Source: an uncultured Desulfovibrio sp.
Lineage (GTDB): Bacteria; Desulfobacterota; Desulfovibrionia; Desulfovibrionales; Desulfovibrionaceae
Assembly: GCA_937926875.1 (NCBI GenBank)
Contig: CALBAX010000128.1
Location: 1 to 16,207, forward strand
Direction of reading: 5' to 3'
Length of the DNA stretch: 16,207 nucleotides
The position numbers and the translations under genes were made by a program. Every line of letters begins with the position of its first letter. The first letter of the stretch is position 1. Positions 1 to 7,364 of the stretch are shown here, piece by piece. The notes under the pieces were generated by a model. That model did no database searches. It saw only the letters and a list, made by a program, of their open reading frames with translations, and had not been told where the DNA came from.

Positions 1-57
1 GCCCTCCCGGCAAAAAGCGCCGCGATGGATGCCCGGCTGTACCCGCCAGGCGAGTAG
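1..57 (+). CDS. Possible 3' end of an upstream gene (partial)
   Basis: Frame 1 is open from the first base and ends at a TAG at 55-57, giving the tail ALPAKSAAMDARLYPPGE. A strong intrinsic terminator begins 13 bases after this stop, which is the usual place for a gene end. The second frame stops only inside the terminator stem and the third runs on beyond it, so frame 1 is the most natural choice. Nothing about function can be read from 18 residues. Confidence 0.4.
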   Translation, partial: ALPAKSAAMDARLYPPGE

Positions 58-70
58 CACCATCCCTCAA

Positions 71-100
71 CGGAGGGGCTCCTGAGGAGCCCCTCCGTTT
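71..100 (+). terminator. Rho-independent terminator of the upstream gene
   Basis: A perfect 12-bp stem (CGGAGGGGCTCC at 71-82 with its complement at 86-97) closes a TGA loop and runs into TTT and a T-rich stretch (98-109). It follows the TAG at 55-57 and insulates the downstream threonine synthase region. Confidence 0.85.
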
Positions 101-200
101 CCATTTTCCATACCGGCCAGACTCTTTTGCCCTTCCTGCCGGGGGACCGGCAGCGGGACACGGCCGTCATGCCACGCCGGCCGCCATCCCCCAGGATAAG

Positions 201-281
201 ATGCATTTGGGGAGGGGTGGGGGCCCGGGGGAGGGGAGGCCCTTTTTGCATGGGCAAAAGGGCCTCCCCTCCCCCGGAAAA
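201..281 (+). repeat. Intergenic long-hairpin repeat with G tracts, copy 1
   Basis: The element has two parts. Positions 209-231 hold four G runs (4, 4, 5 and 5 Gs) separated by 1-3 bases, a canonical G-quadruplex pattern. It overlaps a perfect 22-bp inverted repeat (225-246 and 256-277) with a 9-base loop. A diverged copy lies inverted at 14027-14106 and shares the leading GCATT plus G-run block, the purine-rich arm ending CCCTTTT, and the 9-base loop starting TGC. It sits between the upstream terminator and the threonine synthase leader. It could act as a bidirectional terminator, an RNA-stability element or a relic repeat; the sequence does not decide. Confidence 0.75.
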
Positions 282-328
282 ACGCCGCCCGCGCCTCCCC
301 GTCCCTGCCTGCCCTCTCGACAAGTCAC

Positions 329-368
329 GGGAGAGGATGGTAAAAAGCTCCTTTCCTCATCCTGTCCC
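329..368 (+). promoter_or_regulatory. Leader hairpin next to the threonine synthase ribosome binding site
   Basis: GGGAGAGGATG (329-339) pairs with CATCCTGTCCC (358-368) at 10 of 11 positions around an 18-base loop. The hairpin ends four bases before the AAGGAGA ribosome binding site (372-378). Its closeness to the start suggests an effect on translation, but no T run, leader peptide or known riboswitch core was recognised. Confidence 0.35.
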
Positions 369-385
369 TGCAAGGAGATTATCCC

Positions 386-1831
386 GTGTGCCAGAGTGAT
401 TTTCCCGCCTATCGCGGTCAGATGGAATATGTGTGCCTGCACTGCGGCCAGCGTTACCCCGGTGACAGCCTGCTCTACACCTGCCCGTCCTGCGGCGGCG
501 TGTTCCTGCTGGAAAACACCAAGTTCGACGAACTGAAACAGCACAGCGGTGCGGAATGGCGCGAGATCTTCGACCGCCGCGCCTCTACCCGCAGCACGGC
601 CCTGCGCGGCATCTTCCGTTATTACGAGCTGCTGGCGCCCCTGCTGGACGAGGAAGACATCGTCTATCTGGGCGAAGGCCTGACCCCCATCGTGGAAGCC
701 GCTCCGGCCCTGCGCGACCGTGTGGGCGTGCCCTTTGCCTACAAGAACGACGGCCAGAACCCCAGCGCCTCCTTCAAGGACCGTGGCATGGCCTGTGCGT
801 TCAGCTATCTGAAATGGCTCTGCCGCCGCCACCAGTGGGACGAGGTGCTGACCGTCTGCGCCTCCACCGGTGACACTTCCGCCGCAGCGGCCCTGTACGC
901 CTCCTATGTGGGCGCGCCCCTCAAGAGCGTGGTGCTGCTGCCCCACGGCAAGGTGACCCCGCAGCAGCTCTCCCAGCCCCTGGGCAGCGGCGCCACGGTG
1001 CTGGAACTGCCCGGCGTGTTCGACGACTGCATGAAGGTGGTGGAGCATCTGGCCGAGAATTACCGCGTGGCCCTGCTCAACTCCAAGAACAGCTGGCGCA
1101 TCCTGGGCCAGGAATCCTACGCCTATGAAGTGGCCCAGTGGTACGGCTGGGACGTGTCCGGCCTGTGCATCTTCGTGCCCATCGGCAACGCGGGCAACAT
1201 CACGGCCGTCATGTCCGGCTTCCTCAAGATGCTGGAACTGGGCATCATCACCAGCCTGCCGCGCGTCTTCGGCGTACAGAGCGAACACGCGGACCCCGTG
1301 TACCGCTACTATGCCGCGCCCAGGGACGCCCGCGTGTGGCAGCCCGTGACCGTCACCCCCAGCGTGGCCCAGGCCGCCATGATCGGCAACCCGGTCTCCT
1401 TCCCGCGCGTGCAGCGCCTGGCCGAGAAGTTCATGGAAAAGGGCGGCGAAAAGGCCTTCCAGGTGGTGCAGGTGACCGAACAGCAGATCATGGACGCCAT
1501 GATCGTGGCCAACCGTCACGGCCACATCGCCTGCACCCAGGGCGGCGAATGCCTGGCCGGCCTGGTCAACGCCCGTGCGCTGGGCCTGGTGGGCGACAGC
1601 GAGCACGCCGTGCTGGACGCCACGGCCCACGCCCTCAAGTTCTCCGGCTTCCAGGACATGTACTTCAACGACAGCTTCCCCGAAGCCTACGGCGTCAGGC
1701 CCCAGGCCGGGCTTTCCAACAAGCCCGAACTGCTGCTGCCCGAAAGTGCCCGCGAAGGCAAGGACGTGGCCACCTTCGCCCGCATGGGCGCCGACGCCGT
1801 GGTGGCCCGCCTGGGCCTGAGCCGCAAGTAG
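386..1831 (+). CDS. thrC: Threonine synthase
   Basis: This PLP enzyme converts O-phospho-L-homoserine to L-threonine, the last step of threonine synthesis, in the cytoplasm. The 481-residue product starts with a zinc-ribbon-like segment (C17-x2-C20 and C33-x2-C36). The fold-type II PLP core follows, with the cofactor lysine K131 in SASFKDRG and substrate and phosphate-site segments CASTGDTSAAAA and PIGNAGNITA. The start is GTG, chosen because AAGGAGA lies 7-8 bases upstream; the next in-frame ATG (422) would still keep the zinc ribbon but has no comparable ribosome site. It is a single-gene unit bounded by a leader hairpin and a terminator. Other threonine-pathway genes are not in the window. 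A related PLP lyase is possible, but overall length and motif order favour ThrC. Confidence 0.87.
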   Translation: MCQSDFPAYRGQMEYVCLHCGQRYPGDSLLYTCPSCGGVFLLENTKFDELKQHSGAEWREIFDRRASTRSTALRGIFRYYELLAPLLDEEDIVYLGEGLTPIVEAAPALRDRVGVPFAYKNDGQNPSASFKDRGMACAFSYLKWLCRRHQWDEVLTVCASTGDTSAAAALYASYVGAPLKSVVLLPHGKVTPQQLSQPLGSGATVLELPGVFDDCMKVVEHLAENYRVALLNSKNSWRILGQESYAYEVAQWYGWDVSGLCIFVPIGNAGNITAVMSGFLKMLELGIITSLPRVFGVQSEHADPVYRYYAAPRDARVWQPVTVTPSVAQAAMIGNPVSFPRVQRLAEKFMEKGGEKAFQVVQVTEQQIMDAMIVANRHGHIACTQGGECLAGLVNARALGLVGDSEHAVLDATAHALKFSGFQDMYFNDSFPEAYGVRPQAGLSNKPELLLPESAREGKDVATFARMGADAVVARLGLSRK

Positions 1832-1855
1832 CCGCCAGTTCCTCCACACAACGTC

Positions 1856-1890
1856 AAAAGCCCCTTTCCCGACGGGAAAGGGGCTTTTTT
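1856..1890. terminator. Bidirectional terminator between convergent genes
   Basis: A perfect 15-bp stem (1856-1870 with 1874-1888) closes a GAC loop. It has TTTTTT on the plus side and a matching T run when read on the minus strand. It lies 25 bases after the threonine synthase stop and 20 bases beyond the stop of the minus-strand acyl-CoA synthetase, so it can end both transcripts. Confidence 0.9.
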
Positions 1891-1909
1891 CATGGCAGGC
1901 AGGCGTGCA

Positions 1910-3610
1910 CTATTTGGCGGCTTTGGGATCCGGCTCGGCCATGGCTTCGGGCCAGCGCTCGGCGGCCATCTCGCGCAGTTTGAATTTCTGGATCTTGCCA
2001 CTGGCGGTCAGGGGGAAACCGTCCACCACGGCGATGTAGCGCGGGATCTTGTACCAAGCGATCTTGCCGCGGCAGAAGGCACGCACGTCCTCGGGCGCGA
2101 TGGGCACGTCGGGACGGGCGATGATGAAGGCGCCCACTTCCTCACCGTATTTGCGGCTGGGCACGGCCACCACCTGGATGTCCAGCACGCCGGGCATGCC
2201 CATGAGGAATTCCTCGATCTCGCGCGGGTAGACGTTCTCGCCACCGCGGATGATCATGTCCTTGATGCGGCCGGTGACGCGCACGTAACCGTTCTCGTCC
2301 ATGGTGCCCAGGTCGCCGGAATGCAGCCAGCCCTCGGGGCTGATGGTGCGGGCCGTCTCTTCGGGCATGTTGTAGTAGCCCTTCATGACGTTGTAGCCAC
2401 GGCAGAGGATCTCGCCCACCTCGCCGCGCGGCAGTTCCTCGCAGGTCTCGGGATCGCCGATGCGCACTTCGATGCCGGGCATGGCGCAGCCCACGGTCTC
2501 GCAGCGCAGGTGCAGGGGGTCGTCGGGGTCGGACTGGGTCATCACCGGCGAGCCTTCGGTCAGGCCGTAACAGATGGTGATGTCCTTCATGTACATGTCC
2601 TCCACCACGCGCCGCATGAGCGGCTCGGGGCAGACGGAACCGGCCATGATGCCCGTGCGCAGGCTGGAGACGTCGAAACGCTTGAACATCTTGTGTTCCA
2701 GCTCGGCCAGGAACATGGTGGGCACGCCGTACAGGGCCGTGCAGCGTTCGCTGTCCACGGCGGCCAGCACATGCAGGGGGTTGTAGGCTTCGAGGATGAC
2801 CATGCAGGCCCCGTGGTTGACGCAGGCCGAGACGCCCAGCACGCAGCCGAAGCAGTGGAAGAGCGGCACGGGCAGGCAGACGCGGTCCTTGTCGGAGAAG
2901 CGCTGGTGGCGGCCGATCCAGTAGCCGTTGAGGCCCACGCCCACATGGGTCAGCATGACGCCCTTGGGGAAGCCCGTGGTGCCGGAAGTGTACTGCATGT
3001 TGATGGCGTCCCAGGGGTCCAGGCTGTCCTGCCGGGCCTGGTACTCGGCATCGTCGGTCATGACGGACATGGACAGGATCTCGGGCACGGAATACATGCC
3101 GCGGTGCTTCTCCGCGCCGAGGAAGCAGACGCGCCGCAGGTGCGGCAGGCGCGCGAAGCTGAGCCGGTCGCGGCTCTGGTAGCGCAGTTCGGGCGCCAGG
3201 GTGTAGAGCGTGTCGATGTAATCATGGTCGCGCAGGCTGTCCATGATGAAGATGTTCTCGCACTCCGACTGGTTGAGCAGGTATTCCAGCTCGTGTTCGC
3301 GGTAGTTGGTGTTGACCGTGATCAGGATGGCCCCGATCTTGGCCGTGGCGAACTGCAGGGCCACCCAGTAGGGCACGTTGCTGGCCCAGACGGCCACCTT
3401 TTCCCCTTTCTGCACGCCCAGCGCCATGAGTCCCTTGGCGAACAGATCGACGGTATCGGCGAACTCGCGCCAGGTCTGGCGGTAGTTGCGGTCCGCGTAG
3501 ACGATGGCTTCCTTGTCGGGGATGCGGGCCACCGTCTCGTCCAGGATCTGGCCAAGGGTCTTTTCACGCAGTTCGAACAGTGCCTGGCGCTGGCGCACTT
3601 TCTCGTCCAT
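1910..3610 (-). CDS. AMP-forming acyl-CoA synthetase (ANL superfamily, FadD/medium-chain type)
   Basis: The protein activates a carboxylic acid with ATP to an acyl-adenylate and then to the CoA thioester. Its 566 residues carry the full motif set in order: the P-loop YTSGTTGFPKG from Y207, the aromatic motif YGLTEGSP, GWLHSGDLG, the hinge GRIKDMIIRGGENVYPREIEE, and the C-terminal catalytic lysine in SGKIQK (K539). No signal peptide or membrane segment is seen. The ATG start is supported by GAGG seven bases upstream. It lies 66 bases behind the HTH-cupin regulator gene on the same strand, which suggests co-transcription. Sequence motifs do not fix the acid; fatty, aromatic or short branched acids are all possible. 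In a sulfate reducer it may feed beta-oxidation or acid salvage. Confidence 0.88.
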   Translation of the reverse strand: MDEKVRQRQALFELREKTLGQILDETVARIPDKEAIVYADRNYRQTWREFADTVDLFAKGLMALGVQKGEKVAVWASNVPYWVALQFATAKIGAILITVNTNYREHELEYLLNQSECENIFIMDSLRDHDYIDTLYTLAPELRYQSRDRLSFARLPHLRRVCFLGAEKHRGMYSVPEILSMSVMTDDAEYQARQDSLDPWDAINMQYTSGTTGFPKGVMLTHVGVGLNGYWIGRHQRFSDKDRVCLPVPLFHCFGCVLGVSACVNHGACMVILEAYNPLHVLAAVDSERCTALYGVPTMFLAELEHKMFKRFDVSSLRTGIMAGSVCPEPLMRRVVEDMYMKDITICYGLTEGSPVMTQSDPDDPLHLRCETVGCAMPGIEVRIGDPETCEELPRGEVGEILCRGYNVMKGYYNMPEETARTISPEGWLHSGDLGTMDENGYVRVTGRIKDMIIRGGENVYPREIEEFLMGMPGVLDIQVVAVPSRKYGEEVGAFIIARPDVPIAPEDVRAFCRGKIAWYKIPRYIAVVDGFPLTASGKIQKFKLREMAAERWPEAMAEPDPKAAK

Positions 3611-3676
3611 GGATCATCCTCGTATACCGCGCGGGAGCGCGGGCTGTGTACGCTAAAGGGCAGGGGAACGACGGGG

Positions 3677-4249
3677 CTACGGCGTGTAGGTCACGGCCAG
3701 GAGCTGGGCCGGGTCGTCGCCGTGCGCGCCCACGTAGTGGGGCACGATGGAGTTGTAATAGATGGTCTCGCCGGCCTTCAGGTAATAGGTCTCGCGACCG
3801 TAGACCACCATCAGCTCGCCCTTGAGCACCAGGATGAATTCCTCGCCCTGGTGCGAGATGGTCTTCCTCTCGTCATCCTTTTCAGGATAGATCTCGATGA
3901 AAAAAGGCTCCATGTTGCGGTCGCTCTTGCCCTTGCCCAGCGCCTGGTAGATGTAGCTGGAACGGGGGGTGCGGCCGGTATGCAGGGCGGGGTCCACGCT
4001 GCCCAGCTGGTCTATGCGGGAAATGATGGGATCGCGGGTGAACTGGTCATCCAGGAAGGTGCCCAGGCGCACGCCCAGCGAACGGGCCACCTTCTGCAGG
4101 GGGCCGATGGTGGGATATATCTCGTCATTTTCCATGCGTTCCAGAAAATTGACGGTCAGTCCCGTGTTCTGGGACAGGGTCTCAAGATCCACGTTCCTTT
4201 CCTCGCGGAACGTGCGGATTCGCTTTCCGACACTGCTTTTTCCGGCCAT
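3677..4249 (-). CDS. XRE-type HTH transcriptional regulator with C-terminal cupin domain
   Basis: The 190-residue product has an N-terminal helix-turn-helix (about residues 5-65, VGKRIRTFREERNVDLETLS onward). A single cupin barrel follows (about 115-190), with HQGEEFILVLKGEL, LKAGETIYYNSIVPH and a final AVTYTP strand. Regulators of this shape usually bind a small ligand in the cupin and repress or activate adjacent metabolic genes. I start it at 4249 because AGGAG lies six bases upstream; an ATG 36 bases further out (4285) has no good ribosome site. It is the first gene of a minus-strand pair with the acyl-CoA synthetase and divergent from hypF. The likely target is its own operon, with an acid or acyl-CoA as a possible ligand (inference). 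Confidence 0.85.
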   Translation of the reverse strand: MAGKSSVGKRIRTFREERNVDLETLSQNTGLTVNFLERMENDEIYPTIGPLQKVARSLGVRLGTFLDDQFTRDPIISRIDQLGSVDPALHTGRTPRSSYIYQALGKGKSDRNMEPFFIEIYPEKDDERKTISHQGEEFILVLKGELMVVYGRETYYLKAGETIYYNSIVPHYVGAHGDDPAQLLAVTYTP

Positions 4250-4261
4250 GTCTGTCTCCTG

Positions 4262-4320
4262 TTGCAGCCTGTGCAGAAAAACCAAGGGTAAAAAGTGTCC
4301 TGAAAAATATCATAAAGTCT
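4262..4320. promoter_or_regulatory. Candidate divergent promoter region with overlapping -10 boxes
   Basis: This AT-rich patch in a GC-rich sequence separates the minus-strand regulator from hypF. TATCAT (4308-4313) reads as a -10 box on the plus strand and TATGAT (complement of 4309-4314) as one on the minus strand. No convincing -35 box at standard spacing was found for either, so activators or another sigma factor may be involved. Confidence 0.35.
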
Positions 4321-4346
4321 CATGGCCCCGCAAGGCGGCAGTCCGT

Positions 4347-4377
4347 GCGTAGCGCAAACGCCGAAAAAACGCTACGC
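4347..4377. promoter_or_regulatory. Inverted repeat in the hypF leader
   Basis: GCGTAGCG (4347-4354) is perfectly complementary to CGCTACGC (4370-4377) across 15 bases. The second arm ends eight bases before the preferred hypF start, where a ribosome site would be expected and none is seen. It may be an operator or an RNA hairpin that affects initiation. Confidence 0.4.
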
Positions 4378-4384
4378 TCGTCCC

Positions 4385-6922
4385 ATGATACAGCACAAAC
4401 GTACGGCCTTGCTGGCCGCAGGACAGGTCCAGGGCGTGGGCTTCCGCCCCTTCATCTACAGGCTGGCCGTGGAAGGCGGCCTTTCCGGCAGCGTCGGCAA
4501 TACCTCGGACGGGGTGCGCATCGAGGTGCAGGGGCCCCCGGAACAGGTGGATGCCTTTGCCGTGCGCCTGCGCCGGGAGCTGCCGCCCCTGGCCCGGCTT
4601 ACCCGGCTGGAGATCACGGAACTGCCCCCCGTGGACGGCGAGACGGAGTTCGTCATCGTGGCCAGCCACGGCCATGCCGGCCACAGCGTGCTGGTCAGCC
4701 CCGATGTGGGCATCTGCGAGGATTGCCTGCGCGACATGCACACGCCCGGCGACCCGCGCTTCGGCTATGCCTTCACCAACTGTACCAATTGCGGGCCGCG
4801 CTACACCATCACCCGCTCCATCCCCTACGACCGCGCCACCACCAGCATGGCCTGTTTCCCCTTTTGCCCCCGCTGCGAGGCCGAATACCGCGACCCGCTG
4901 GACAGGCGCTTCCACGCCCAGCCCGTGGCCTGCCCGCAATGCGGGCCGCGCCTGTGGCTGGTGGGCAACCCGCTGCTCCCGCCCGGCGGCACCCTGCCCC
5001 CGGACAGTGCTCCGGCAGACTGGCCCGGCCCGGAGACCCTGCCGTCGGAAGCGTCCATGCGGGATGCCGTGGCGCGGGCGGCCGCCCTGCTGCGGGACGG
5101 CCATCTGCTGGCCCTCAAGGGCCTGGGCGGCTTCCAGCTTGCCTGTGACGCCCGCTCCGCCCGCAGCGTGGCCCTGCTGCGCCTGCGCAAGCAGCGTCCG
5201 CACAAGCCGCTGGCCCTGATGGTGCCGGATCTGGGCACGGCCCGGGAGCTGTGCCAGCTTGCCCCGGAGCACGAGGCCCTGCTGCTCTGCCCGGAAAAGC
5301 CCATCGTGCTCTGTCCGGCCCGCAAGGGCTGCCTGCCCCCCGCCATCGCGCCGGATACCGCCAGCATCGGCCTCATGCTGCCCTACACGCCCCTGCATGC
5401 CGTCCTTTTCGACGAGCTGGGCCGCCTGGCCGCCGCGGCCGGGGAACCCGCGCCCGTGCTGGTCATGACCTCGGCCAATGCCAGCGGCGAGCCCATCTGC
5501 CTGGGCAACCGCGAGGCCCTGCGCCGTCTGGCGCATCTGGCCGATGCCTGGCTGCTGCACGACCGTGACATCCTGGTGCGCGTGGACGACAGCGTGGCCG
5601 GTGTGCGCCCCCTGCCCGCCGATGGGGAAAAGCCCGCCGCAGCGCCCTTTTTCTACCGCCGGGCACGCGGCTATGTGCCCCGCCCGGTGATGCTGCCCGA
5701 AGCCTGGGGCACGGACCTGCCCTGCGTGCTGGGCGCGGGCGGCGAGCTCAAGGCCACGCTTTGCCTGACGCGCGGCAACGAGGCCTTCGTCAGCCAGCAT
5801 GTGGGCAATCTGGAGAACGCCCCCACCTTCAGCTTTTATGAGGAAGTGGCCCGCCACCTGCAGGATCTGCTGGAGGTGCGGCCCGCCGCCGTGGTCTGCG
5901 ACCTGCACCCGGATTTCCTCTCCAGCCGCCATGCCGCGGGACTGGCCCGGCGCGAAGGCCTGCCCCTCTGGCATCTGCAGCACCATGCGGCGCACGCGGC
6001 CTCCGTGCTCACCGAGCACGGCCACACCGGCCCGGCCCTGGCCCTGACGCTGGACGGCACCGGCCTGGGCACGGACAAGAGCATCTGGGGCGGGGAACTG
6101 CTGTTCATGGAACTGGACGCGCCCCGCTGGCAGCGTCTGGGCCGTCTTGCGCCCTTCCGTCTGCCCGGCGGTGAGGCCGCCATCCGCGAGCCCTGGCGCA
6201 TCGCCCTGGGTCTGGCCCTGCAGAACGGCCTGTCCCCCGAAGTCCTGACCGGGATCTGGACGGCCTGCGATGAGGCCGGGGACCATGTCCGTCGCGCCCC
6301 GCAGGCCATGGCCGTCACGGCGGTCAGCGAGATGTGGCGCCGGGGCCTCAACTGCCCGCCCACGTCCAGCGCCGGACGCCTGTTCGATGCCGTTTCCGCC
6401 GCGCTGGGCCTGTGCACGCACATCACCTATGAAGGGCAGGCCGCCATCCGTCTGGAAGATGCCGCCGCCCGCAGTCCCCTGCCGGGACAGTGGTGGCGCA
6501 TGGGGCCGGAAGAGCTGCGGGCCCCCCAGCCGCAGCACGGGCTGCTGCCCGCCCTACCCCTGACGGAAGAAGACGGCCTTTTACAACTGGACGGCACGGC
6601 CCTGTTCGCTGCCGTGCTGGCCCGGCGCGACCGCCTGCCCGCGGAAGACCTGGCCGCCCGTTTCCACTGGCAGCTGGCGCAGGGCTTCACGGCCCTGGCC
6701 GTCAGGGCCGCCGGGATCACGGGCGTGCGCGTGGTGGGCCTTTCCGGCGGCGTCATGCAGAACGCCCTGCTGGCCCGCCTGCTGCCGCTGCTGCTGGCCG
6801 CCCACGGCCTCACCCCCTTGTGCCAGCAGGAAATGCCGCCCGGGGACGGCGGCATCTCCCTGGGCCAGGCCGCCTGGGCACAGGCCTGCTTGCGGGCCGG
6901 TCTGCCCTCGGAACTGGCATAA
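4385..6922 (+). CDS. hypF: Carbamoyltransferase HypF, [NiFe]-hydrogenase maturation
   Basis: HypF uses carbamoyl phosphate and ATP to carbamoylate the C-terminal cysteine of HypE, the source of the CN ligands of [NiFe] hydrogenases. The 845-residue product has the full family order. An acylphosphatase domain (about 1-90) carries VQGVGFRP with R21 and N39. A double zinc finger has the exact Cx2Cx18Cx2Cx24Cx2Cx18Cx2C spacing (C111 to C186). A YrdC-like domain contains KGLGGFQLACDA near K245 and KQRPHKPLALM. A Kae1-like carbamoyltransferase domain includes HHAAHA from H533 and GGVMQNALLA near 788. The ATG at 4385 matches the normal family start; an in-frame ATG at 4322 would add 21 residues, and neither has a clear ribosome site. 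No other hyp gene is adjacent, so partners must lie elsewhere. Confidence 0.95.
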   Translation: MIQHKRTALLAAGQVQGVGFRPFIYRLAVEGGLSGSVGNTSDGVRIEVQGPPEQVDAFAVRLRRELPPLARLTRLEITELPPVDGETEFVIVASHGHAGHSVLVSPDVGICEDCLRDMHTPGDPRFGYAFTNCTNCGPRYTITRSIPYDRATTSMACFPFCPRCEAEYRDPLDRRFHAQPVACPQCGPRLWLVGNPLLPPGGTLPPDSAPADWPGPETLPSEASMRDAVARAAALLRDGHLLALKGLGGFQLACDARSARSVALLRLRKQRPHKPLALMVPDLGTARELCQLAPEHEALLLCPEKPIVLCPARKGCLPPAIAPDTASIGLMLPYTPLHAVLFDELGRLAAAAGEPAPVLVMTSANASGEPICLGNREALRRLAHLADAWLLHDRDILVRVDDSVAGVRPLPADGEKPAAAPFFYRRARGYVPRPVMLPEAWGTDLPCVLGAGGELKATLCLTRGNEAFVSQHVGNLENAPTFSFYEEVARHLQDLLEVRPAAVVCDLHPDFLSSRHAAGLARREGLPLWHLQHHAAHAASVLTEHGHTGPALALTLDGTGLGTDKSIWGGELLFMELDAPRWQRLGRLAPFRLPGGEAAIREPWRIALGLALQNGLSPEVLTGIWTACDEAGDHVRRAPQAMAVTAVSEMWRRGLNCPPTSSAGRLFDAVSAALGLCTHITYEGQAAIRLEDAAARSPLPGQWWRMGPEELRAPQPQHGLLPALPLTEEDGLLQLDGTALFAAVLARRDRLPAEDLAARFHWQLAQGFTALAVRAAGITGVRVVGLSGGVMQNALLARLLPLLLAAHGLTPLCQQEMPPGDGGISLGQAAWAQACLRAGLPSELA

Positions 6923-6999
6923 GGCCGCTGACGGCCAGACCGGCTTCAGGAGGCCCCGCTGCCGGATGCCCCGTTGTGCATTTATTGATAATCCATTGA

Positions 7000-7072
7000 A
7001 ACTAAAGGCAAAAAAAGAAAAAACACTTTTTTTGATTTTTTCGTTGACAGCCAGGGCCTTTTTGGGCAGTAT
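7000..7072 (+). promoter_or_regulatory. tRNA-Ala promoter with A/T-rich upstream element
   Basis: A consensus -35 box TTGACA (7044-7049) is followed by a 17-base spacer and the weak -10 box CAGTAT (7067-7072). That places the start of transcription a few bases before the tRNA. The 40 bases upstream are runs of A and T (A-rich 7010-7023, T-rich 7027-7041), like the UP elements of stable RNA promoters. Confidence 0.65.
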
Positions 7073-7085
7073 GCATTTCTGCCGA

Positions 7086-7161
<76 letters not shown>

Positions 7162-7172
7162 AAAAGGAAATC

Positions 7173-7201
7173 AGGGTTTGCGGGAACGCAAGCCCTTTTT
7201 T
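7173..7201 (+). terminator. tRNA-Ala terminator
   Basis: AGGGTTTGCG (7173-7182) pairs with CGCAAGCCCT (7187-7196) with one G-T wobble around a GGAA loop, followed by Ts to 7201. It starts 12 bases after the tRNA CCA end. Confidence 0.88.
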
Positions 7202-7252
7202 CGTTTCTGGCTCCCGCCGCTCCTTCCATCATCCCGCCGCATGACGGCACTG

Positions 7253-7318
7253 TGTCATTCTGTGACATTTTCAGGGAGCCCGCCTTCCGCCGTTGCCCTT
7301 TTTCCCGTAGCGCGCTAC
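7253..7318 (+). promoter_or_regulatory. Palindromes upstream of the exported propeller gene
   Basis: Two inverted repeats precede the gene. TGTCA (7253-7257) and TGACA (7263-7267) flank TTCTG, and GTAGCGCGCTAC (7307-7318) is a perfect 12-bp palindrome. A weak promoter TTGCCC (7293-7298), 17 bases, TACTAG (7316-7321) would place the second palindrome over the spacer and -10 box. Both are candidate operators only. Confidence 0.3.
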
Positions 7319-7364
7319 TAGGAAGGAAAGGACCTGTAACGATCCGGTCTAAAGGAGGAAGATG

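Noticed and set aside
127..399. Small plus-strand open frame before threonine synthase
   Set aside because: It runs through the repeat hairpin and overlaps the threonine synthase start; it is proline- and arginine-rich with no ribosome site.
167..1849. Long minus-strand open frame (560 codons) opposite threonine synthase
   Set aside because: The translation is rich in His, Gly, Ala and Gln without domains, the usual mirror of a GC-rich gene on the other strand. The plus frame is a clear threonine synthase.
1892..4291. Long plus-strand open frame (799 codons) across the minus-strand regulator and acyl-CoA synthetase
   Set aside because: It spans two well-recognised minus-strand genes and their gap, and its translation is low-complexity His/Gly/Ala-rich; a shadow frame.
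4310..6538. Long minus-strand open frame opposite hypF
   Set aside because: It is a composition artefact of the HypF reading frame, with no domain and no ribosome site.
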